Below the pieces are notes generated by a model, which worked only from the letters and a program-made list of their open reading frames with translations, was not told the DNA's origin and made no database searches. Of a DNA stretch of 64,000 nt, positions 58,371 through 64,000 are shown piece after piece. Position numbers and translations under genes: made by a program. The DNA is from an uncultured Propionibacteriaceae bacterium (GTDB taxonomy: Bacteria; Actinomycetota; Actinomycetes; Propionibacteriales; Propionibacteriaceae), in NCBI GenBank assembly GCA_938046585.1, contig CALIWR010000009.1:1-64000 (forward strand). The letters run 5' to 3'. The number at the start of each line of letters is the position of its first letter. The stretch's first letter is position 1.

Positions 58371-59995
58371 CATCGTCACACCCATCCCCTGAATCAGGGC
58401 CCCCTGAACCAGGGGTGGTGCCTTTCCCGCCCGATCTGGTGCAGCAGTATCGCGAGGCGGGGTACTGGCGACAGCGGACCCTGCCCCAGGTGCTGGATGC
58501 GGCTGCCGAGAACTTCGCAGACGCCCCCTTCGTCTCGGACGCCGTCCGCTCGCTGAGTTTTCGGGAGCTGGCCCGTTCCAGCTGCCGCTGTGCCTCCTGG
58601 CTCGCCAGCCATGGGGTCCGGCCTGGTTCGAATGTGGTGCTGTACCTGCCCAACAGTGTCGCCTGGGTCGAGGCGTATTTCGGGGTGATGAGGGCTGGTG
58701 CGCGGCCGGTGCTGGTGCTGAGTTCGCATGGCCGAATCGAGGTGACCCATGTGGCCCGGAAGGCCGAGGCCGTCGCCATCGTGACCACGGGGCGGGTGGG
58801 CACTGTCGACTACGCGGCCGTCGCGCGTCAGGTGGCCGAGCAGGTGCCAGGATTGACAGTGCTTGAAGTGGCCTGGCACCAGGAGCCACCGTGGCATCAG
58901 GTGCCTGATCCGGACCCGGCCAGCCTGCCGGAGGTCTCGCCGGGGTCCGTAGCGGTGCTGCAGCTGTCCGGTGGCACCACCGGAAACCCGAAGCTGATCC
59001 CTCGGCTGCACGAGGAGTACGACTACTGTTCCCGGGCCGCCGCTGAGATCAGCGACCTGAGACGTGGCGACGTGATGGCGGTGGTGTTGCCCGCGGCACA
59101 CAATTTCGCCCTGTCCTCGCCGGGTCTGCATGGTGCGTTGGCGGTGGGGGCCCGGGTAGTGATGGCCCCGGATCCGTCACCAGCGACCGGTTTTGCCTTG
59201 CTGGAGCAGCAGGCAGTAACCCATCTGGCGCTGGTGCCTCCGCTGCTGCTGACTTGGATGAATTCGTTGCAGGCAGAGGAGTCGACCCACACCGCTTTGC
59301 GAATCGTCTGGGTCGGCGGGTCAAAGCTGAGCCGTGCGATCGCGGAACGGGTAGAGGGTACGTTGCGCTGCCGGTTGCAGCAGGTCTTCGGGATGGCGGA
59401 GGGCCTGTGCAATTACACCCGGCTTGACGACGACGAGGAGACGGTGGTGGCCACCCAGGGGCGGCCGTTGTCTCCCGCCGACGAGGTACGGGTCGTCGAC
59501 GACCGGGGCCTGCCGGTCCCCGACGGTGTTGAGGGGCATCTACAGACCCGGGGCCCGTACACCATCCGCGGCTATTACCGGGCCCCGGAGCACAATGCCC
59601 GCTGCTTTACCGAGGACGGGTTCTACGTCTCGGGAGATCTCGTCACCCAGGACAGCCGGGGCTATCTGACGGTGACCGGTCGGGTCAACGACATCATCAA
59701 TCGGGGCGGGGAGAAGGTGGCCCCTGAGACGGTGGAGAACGCATTGCTGGGGATCCCCGAGGTCCACGACGCCTCTGTGGTGGGGGTACCAGATGATCGC
59801 TGGGGTGAGCGGATCGTCGCTTACGTGATCCTGCGGGAGACGCTTGCCGAGGCTGAGCGCCCCACACCCCGCCAGCTGATCATGCAGGTCCGACGTAGCG
59901 GGATCGCGGCCTTCGCCGTACCTGATGAGATCCAGGTAGTCGACGAATTCCCGCTAACGGCGGTAGGCAAGGTCAGCAAGCAGCAGCAACGGTGA
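58367..59995 (+). CDS. mbtA: Aryl-acid-AMP ligase (MbtA/DhbE family)
   Basis: A 542-residue stand-alone adenylation enzyme that activates salicylate or 2,3-dihydroxybenzoate and loads it on the ArCP. Motifs: LSGGTTGNPKLIPR, AAHNFALSSPG near residue 244, VFGMAEGLCNYTRLDD near 341, GRVNDIINRGGEKV, and the C-terminal Lys in TAVGKVSKQ. In DhbE numbering it has Ser240, the DHB-type residue, where salicylate enzymes usually have Cys, and Cys at 337 where DHB enzymes have Val and salicylate enzymes Leu. The acid is therefore uncertain. It is coupled by ATGA to the PKS gene. The symbol is by analogy. Confidence 0.8.
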   Translation: MTSSHPSPESGPPEPGVVPFPPDLVQQYREAGYWRQRTLPQVLDAAAENFADAPFVSDAVRSLSFRELARSSCRCASWLASHGVRPGSNVVLYLPNSVAWVEAYFGVMRAGARPVLVLSSHGRIEVTHVARKAEAVAIVTTGRVGTVDYAAVARQVAEQVPGLTVLEVAWHQEPPWHQVPDPDPASLPEVSPGSVAVLQLSGGTTGNPKLIPRLHEEYDYCSRAAAEISDLRRGDVMAVVLPAAHNFALSSPGLHGALAVGARVVMAPDPSPATGFALLEQQAVTHLALVPPLLLTWMNSLQAEESTHTALRIVWVGGSKLSRAIAERVEGTLRCRLQQVFGMAEGLCNYTRLDDDEETVVATQGRPLSPADEVRVVDDRGLPVPDGVEGHLQTRGPYTIRGYYRAPEHNARCFTEDGFYVSGDLVTQDSRGYLTVTGRVNDIINRGGEKVAPETVENALLGIPEVHDASVVGVPDDRWGERIVAYVILRETLAEAERPTPRQLIMQVRRSGIAAFAVPDEIQVVDEFPLTAVGKVSKQQQR

Positions 59996-60089
59996 GATGA
60001 CCGCCGGGCCAGTGGGTGAACAAGGTCACTAGGCGCCGGCGAGAGTGACAAGGTGAAGACGGACGCGAAGGATATGGAGGTGAATGGTC

Positions 60090-62585
60090 ATGGGCAGGGG
60101 AATCCAGGGGGCAGTACTCAAGAGCCTCGGAGCCAAGGAACACGTACTCACGGTGACGGGTCGGGAATACCGTACGGAACATTTCGTCAGGGTGTTTCTG
60201 CGTTCTGAGACGCTGCTTACCGCCCAGGAGGCCCCCGGCAACTGGGTACGCGCCTGGTTTCCCGACCCGGATGGCGGGTCGAAACAGTTTCAGCGCGGCT
60301 ACACCCTCGCCGAGGCCAACCCCGAGACCGGGGAATTCGCCATCGATGTTGTCATCCACCACCCCATGGGGCCCGCCTCCTACTGGGCCACGACCTGTGA
60401 GCCTGGCGATCAGATCGTGGCGATGCGGTTCGGCGAGGAACCTTTTGAACTGCTAGACCCGGCCCCCAAGGGCTACCTCTTCCTCGGTGATCTCGCGTCC
60501 TACCCGGCGATCTACGCCATCGCGTCCTCGATCCCGCCGCAATGCCGCGTCGTGGTGTACCTGGAGCAGCACGACGAGCGTGACACCTTGCTCCCTTTGC
60601 CGCAGGGGCCGAACATCACGGCCCGTTGGGTGGCGGAACTGCCCGACGGGCAGGGACTGGCCCAGGCTATCTCCGGGCACGACTGGACCGGCTGGTATGC
60701 CTGGGTGACGGCCGAATCGCTCGCGACCCGACGGGCCCGTACCCCGCTGGAGCGGGAATTCGGGCTCAACCGGGCCACGCTCCACGCCCAGGCCTACTGG
60801 GTGAAGGGGCGGTCCATGGGCAAGTCACGGGTCCTGGAGCAGGCGACCCGGGACCAGGAGCCGCAGCCGACGACAGTCCCCGAACCAGCCCCGCAACGGG
60901 TCCTGGCCCCGGCCCGAGCGGCCCTGGTTGTGGGGGGTGTCGCGCAGGGGGTGTTGTCCCTGCTACAGATCGTGCCGTTCCTCCTGTTCGCCGAGGTGGC
61001 CCGGCTTTTCCTGCGCGGCGCCGGGCGGGACGAGTTCACCGCGCTGGGTTTTACGGCCCTGCTGATCATGGCCCTCAGCGCCGGTGGTACCACGGCGCTG
61101 CTGCTGGGCATGCATCTTTACGATGCCCGGTTCGCGGCCATGGTACGGCGGCGGCTGATGGACAAGCTGCGTACCCTGCCGCTGGGCTGGTTCTCCCGCC
61201 GTAAAGCGGCGGATGTGAAGACCTTGGTCGGCGACGATGTGGCCGCGTTGCACTACCTGGTCACCCATTCAGTGCTCGACCTGGTGGCGGCGGTTGTCAC
61301 CCCCGTCGCGGTAGTGGGGTATCTCTTCGTGGTGCAGTGGCGGCTGGCCCTGGTCCTGCTGCTGCCCCTGGTCCTGTTCCTCTTCGTGATGATCCGAATC
61401 TCGCGTCGCGACGCCGATAAGACCGCGACCGTGCAGCGTACCTCGGCGTTGGTTTCGGGGCAGGCGCAGACCTTCCTCAGCACGGTCGACCAGGCCCGGG
61501 TCTTCGGGCCGAGGGCTGTGGTCGACTTGCCGGGCACGCTGCGGCGGATGGGGGACTTCGTGGCGCAGTGGCAGGACGAGACCGCGCTGGCGAAGACCCA
61601 GGCTGTCATGATCAACCGTCCAACAACCGTGCTGGGTCTGCTGGTGCTAGCCGGGTGGGGTTTCATCTCGGCAGGCTGGATGCGCCCGGAGGAACTGATT
61701 GTTTTCCTGATCGTGGGCGCCTCGTGCGGCTCCCAGCTGCTCGGGATCACCTCGAGCATCGGTGTTCTAACCCAGGCTTTCACGGCCCGCGACGCCGTGG
61801 AGTGGCTGCTGAGTACCCCGAGCCTGGCTCCCCCTTCCGGCCGGCCGGCGGCCCCGGGGCATGTCCGGTTCGCCGGTGTCCGGTTCGGCTACGGGGCGGG
61901 GCCGACGGTGTTGCCGGACCTGGACCTGGAACTCGAGGCGGGCCAGGTCACGGCCCTGGTCGGTCCCTCGGGCGCCGGCAAGTCGACGGTGGCCGCGTTG
62001 CTGGCGCGGATGTGGGATCCGCAGGCCGGCACCGTCAGCATCGACGGGGTCGACATTCGCGAACTCACCTGCGATGAGCTGTACGCCAAGGTGGCGATCC
62101 TGCTGCAGGACGTTCAGCTGTTGCGGGCCAGTGTCCGTGACAACATCGCTCTCAGCCGCCCGGACGCCACCGACGACCAGGTACGGGCGGCGGCGACGGC
62201 GGCGCAGATCCATGAGCGGATCATGCAGTTGCCGCAGGGATACGACACGATCGTCGACAACAGCCGGTTCTCCGGCGGGGAACGGCAGCGGATCGGGATC
62301 GCCCGGACCCTGCTCGCTGACACCCCGATCGTGATCTTGGATGAGGCCACGGCCGCCGCCGACCCCGACTCCGAGTGGGCGATCCGGCAGGGGCTGGATC
62401 AGCTGCTCCAGGGACGTACCGTGCTGATGATCGCTCACCGGCTGCACACGGTCCGCGGCGCCGACCGGATCGTCGTCCTGCGCGATGGCCGGATCGTCGA
62501 GTCCGGCACCCACCAGGAATTGTTGGCACAGGAGGGCACGTACGCCGAACTGTGGCGCGTCGGTGCCGGGCAGGGAGGACTCTGA
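60090..62585 (+). CDS. irtA: IrtA-like siderophore-interacting domain/ABC transporter fusion
   Basis: An 831-residue fusion. Residues 1-245 are a siderophore-interacting FAD-binding domain beginning MGRGIQGAVLKSLGAKEH, as in IrtA. Then come a six-helix exporter-type membrane domain (about 275-570) and an ABC ATPase (GPSGAGKST near 624, FSGGERQRIG near 726, VILDEATAAAD near 747). In mycobacteria IrtAB imports ferric carboxymycobactin and the flavin domain reduces the iron. The ATG at 60090 is chosen over 60084 because GGAGG lies at proper distance and it matches the IrtA N-terminus. It lies 94 bp after the ligase gene, and its stop overlaps the irtB-like start (TGATG). Confidence 0.88.
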   Translation: MGRGIQGAVLKSLGAKEHVLTVTGREYRTEHFVRVFLRSETLLTAQEAPGNWVRAWFPDPDGGSKQFQRGYTLAEANPETGEFAIDVVIHHPMGPASYWATTCEPGDQIVAMRFGEEPFELLDPAPKGYLFLGDLASYPAIYAIASSIPPQCRVVVYLEQHDERDTLLPLPQGPNITARWVAELPDGQGLAQAISGHDWTGWYAWVTAESLATRRARTPLEREFGLNRATLHAQAYWVKGRSMGKSRVLEQATRDQEPQPTTVPEPAPQRVLAPARAALVVGGVAQGVLSLLQIVPFLLFAEVARLFLRGAGRDEFTALGFTALLIMALSAGGTTALLLGMHLYDARFAAMVRRRLMDKLRTLPLGWFSRRKAADVKTLVGDDVAALHYLVTHSVLDLVAAVVTPVAVVGYLFVVQWRLALVLLLPLVLFLFVMIRISRRDADKTATVQRTSALVSGQAQTFLSTVDQARVFGPRAVVDLPGTLRRMGDFVAQWQDETALAKTQAVMINRPTTVLGLLVLAGWGFISAGWMRPEELIVFLIVGASCGSQLLGITSSIGVLTQAFTARDAVEWLLSTPSLAPPSGRPAAPGHVRFAGVRFGYGAGPTVLPDLDLELEAGQVTALVGPSGAGKSTVAALLARMWDPQAGTVSIDGVDIRELTCDELYAKVAILLQDVQLLRASVRDNIALSRPDATDDQVRAAATAAQIHERIMQLPQGYDTIVDNSRFSGGERQRIGIARTLLADTPIVILDEATAAADPDSEWAIRQGLDQLLQGRTVLMIAHRLHTVRGADRIVVLRDGRIVESGTHQELLAQEGTYAELWRVGAGQGGL

Positions 62586-64000
62586 TGGTGCGTCATCTGC
62601 ACGCGGTCACGCCCGGGCGTGACTTCTGGGGCTACCTGGTGTTGGCTGTCTTCTCCGCAACCGTCCAGGCGGCTGCGGTGCTGACGTTGTTCCCGCTGGG
62701 CCGGTCCCTGTTTGGCGGCTCCCCGGCCAGCGGTGCGCCGTGGGTGGCGGCGCTGCTGGGCCTGATCGTCGGGGCTTGGGCTGTGGATGTCCTCGCAGCC
62801 CGGCGCGGGCTGCGCCTCGGGGTCGCCGTGATGCGCGCCATTCAGCGGCGTACCCCTGAGGCGATCCTGGCGTGGCCGGACGTGAGCCCCCAGCGGGCCG
62901 CTGCGCTGCGTAGCCTGATGGCTGATGGGGCCACGCAGGCCACGTCCGGGGTGATTCTGCTGGTGACCCCGGTGGTGACCGCCGTGGCGTTCACGCTGGC
63001 GCTGGGGTTGGGGCTGCTGAGCGTTTCTGTCCCGGTCGCGGTGGTGACGTTGGCTGGCGGGCTCCTGGCCCTGGCAGCGTTGTGGGCCAGTACCGCGGTG
63101 GAGTCCCGGGCGCAGCGTGGCTATACCCAGGCCACCGAGGAACTCGACGATCGGCTGTTCGAATTTGCCTGGGCGCAGCCGTCGCTGCGTACGGCGCGTA
63201 GCCTGTCGCTGGGTAGCCGGCTGGTGGAGCAGGCCATCGGGAGGACCCGGTCTCGGGTATTGCGGCTGCTGTTGTGGCAGATCCCCGGCGAGTTCCTGTT
63301 CAGCCTGGTACTCCAGGTGGTGCTATTCGGCTTCGGTGGTACGGCGTGGCTGGCTTTTGAGGCCGGCGCGATCGACGCGGTTACCGCAGCCGTCCTGGTC
63401 ATTGTGCTGCTACGGGTCCTGGAACAGGTCACGACCGTGGCCGGGACGGTCTCGGGAGTGGTCGCGATCAACCGCAGCCTCGCCGAGGTCCGCGCCATCG
63501 TCGACACCGTCCCTGCTGCCCCCCCGGCCCCGTTGCCCGAGGCGCCACGGGTGCAGGCCCGGGGCTTGCGGCTGACCTATCCCGACGGCGGTGTCGGGCT
63601 GATGGATGTGGACCTTGACCTGCTGCCGGGAACTGTCACCGTGGTGGTGGGGGGTTCCGGGTCGGGCAAGACCAGCCTGATCCGGGTCCTGGCAGGGTTG
63701 AGAGCTCCTGACGCGGGCACCGTCACGCTGGCTGATGCCGATCCCGCCGGGGACCCGACAAACTGCCTGCGGGGCAACGCCGCCGTGGTCTTCCAGGACA
63801 CGGTCCTGACCGACGCGTCGCTGCGGGACAACCTGTTGGCCATCGACCCGGACCTTAGCCAGGCCGATCTCGACCAGATCGCGCAGGCCGCCATGGTGAC
63901 CCCCATCCTGGAGAGCACCCCCACCGGCTGGGACACCCCCGCCGGTGAACTGGGCGGCCAGCTCTCCGGGGGGGAACGGCAGCGGATGGGTATCGCCCGG
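62585..64000 (+). CDS. irtB: IrtB-like ABC transporter half, partial at window end
   Basis: 472 codons are present, starting MVRHLHAVTPGRDF. A six-helix exporter-type membrane domain (residues about 15-300) precedes an ATPase domain with Walker A VVGGSGSGKTSLI near residue 359 and signature QLSGGERQRMGIAR just before the window ends. Walker B and the C-terminus lie outside. It has no siderophore-interacting domain, as expected for IrtB, the heterodimer partner of IrtA. It is translationally coupled to irtA. Confidence 0.85.
   Translation, partial: MVRHLHAVTPGRDFWGYLVLAVFSATVQAAAVLTLFPLGRSLFGGSPASGAPWVAALLGLIVGAWAVDVLAARRGLRLGVAVMRAIQRRTPEAILAWPDVSPQRAAALRSLMADGATQATSGVILLVTPVVTAVAFTLALGLGLLSVSVPVAVVTLAGGLLALAALWASTAVESRAQRGYTQATEELDDRLFEFAWAQPSLRTARSLSLGSRLVEQAIGRTRSRVLRLLLWQIPGEFLFSLVLQVVLFGFGGTAWLAFEAGAIDAVTAAVLVIVLLRVLEQVTTVAGTVSGVVAINRSLAEVRAIVDTVPAAPPAPLPEAPRVQARGLRLTYPDGGVGLMDVDLDLLPGTVTVVVGGSGSGKTSLIRVLAGLRAPDAGTVTLADADPAGDPTNCLRGNAAVVFQDTVLTDASLRDNLLAIDPDLSQADLDQIAQAAMVTPILESTPTGWDTPAGELGGQLSGGERQRMGIAR

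Noticed and set aside
38353..64000. Salicylate/DHB synthase, MbtH-like protein and lysine N-acyltransferase
   Set aside because: Looked for in every gap and ORF of the cluster; genes overlap tightly and none of these is present. They may lie beyond 64000.

Overview
The window is high-GC DNA with actinobacterial features: many GTG starts, ATGA/GTGA stop-start overlaps, Tat/lipoprotein signals, a mycobactin-type siderophore locus and a cobalamin riboswitch. A Propionibacteriaceae-like chromosome is plausible but not proven. No rRNA, tRNA, integrase, relaxase or complete IS was recognised.

Region 1 (1-6831) is a mixed set: DoxX protein with a clear promoter/operator, nucleotide-sugar dehydrogenase, two unknown proteins, a roadblock/LC7 protein, and a lower-GC SIR2-domain gene resembling anti-phage NADases. 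Region 2 (7466-20718, all minus strand) is a type IV secretion/conjugation-like locus. In transcription order it encodes a ParA-like ATPase, a three-domain cell-wall hydrolase, a ParA paralogue without a P-loop, a three-gene membrane cassette (small two-TM protein, anchored protein, TrbL/VirB6-like protein), an SCO6880-like protein and a VirB4-like ATPase. A second copy of the membrane cassette follows; the two TrbL genes share blocks of 222 and 146 identical bases.

Region 3 (21037-27692) has a TetR-ABC exporter unit, an aldo/keto reductase-sirtuin pair, and an RloA-like ATPase beside a truncated RloB. Region 4 (27845-34898) starts with a cobalamin riboswitch whose last hairpin covers the ribosome-binding site of a 51-codon ORF. 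That ORF contains a terminator-like hairpin and a Fur-family-like palindrome. Downstream is a Nik/Opp-type ABC importer with two paralogous binding proteins, two permeases and two ATPases, probably a metal or metallophore importer.

Region 5 (34948-64000) is a mycobactin-family siderophore cluster. A minus-strand arm (lysine N-hydroxylase, Sfp/EntD-type phosphopantetheinyl transferase, MFS transporter) diverges from a long plus-strand operon: free carrier protein, three NRPSs (C-A-PCP-E; ArCP-Cy-A-PCP; C-A-PCP-E-C), type II thioesterase, free ketosynthase, AT-KR-ACP, aryl-AMP ligase, then IrtA-like (siderophore-interacting domain fused to ABC) and IrtB-like (cut by the window end). The likely route is: aryl acid onto ArCP, heterocyclisation, addition of a hydroxamate amino acid, ester linkage to a PKS-made beta-hydroxy acid, and a last hydroxamate amino acid. 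Unusual points are two epimerisation domains, an aryl-ligase pocket with DHB-type Ser, and an acyltransferase with methylmalonyl-type motifs. No salicylate or DHB synthase, MbtH or lysine N-acyltransferase gene lies in the window.
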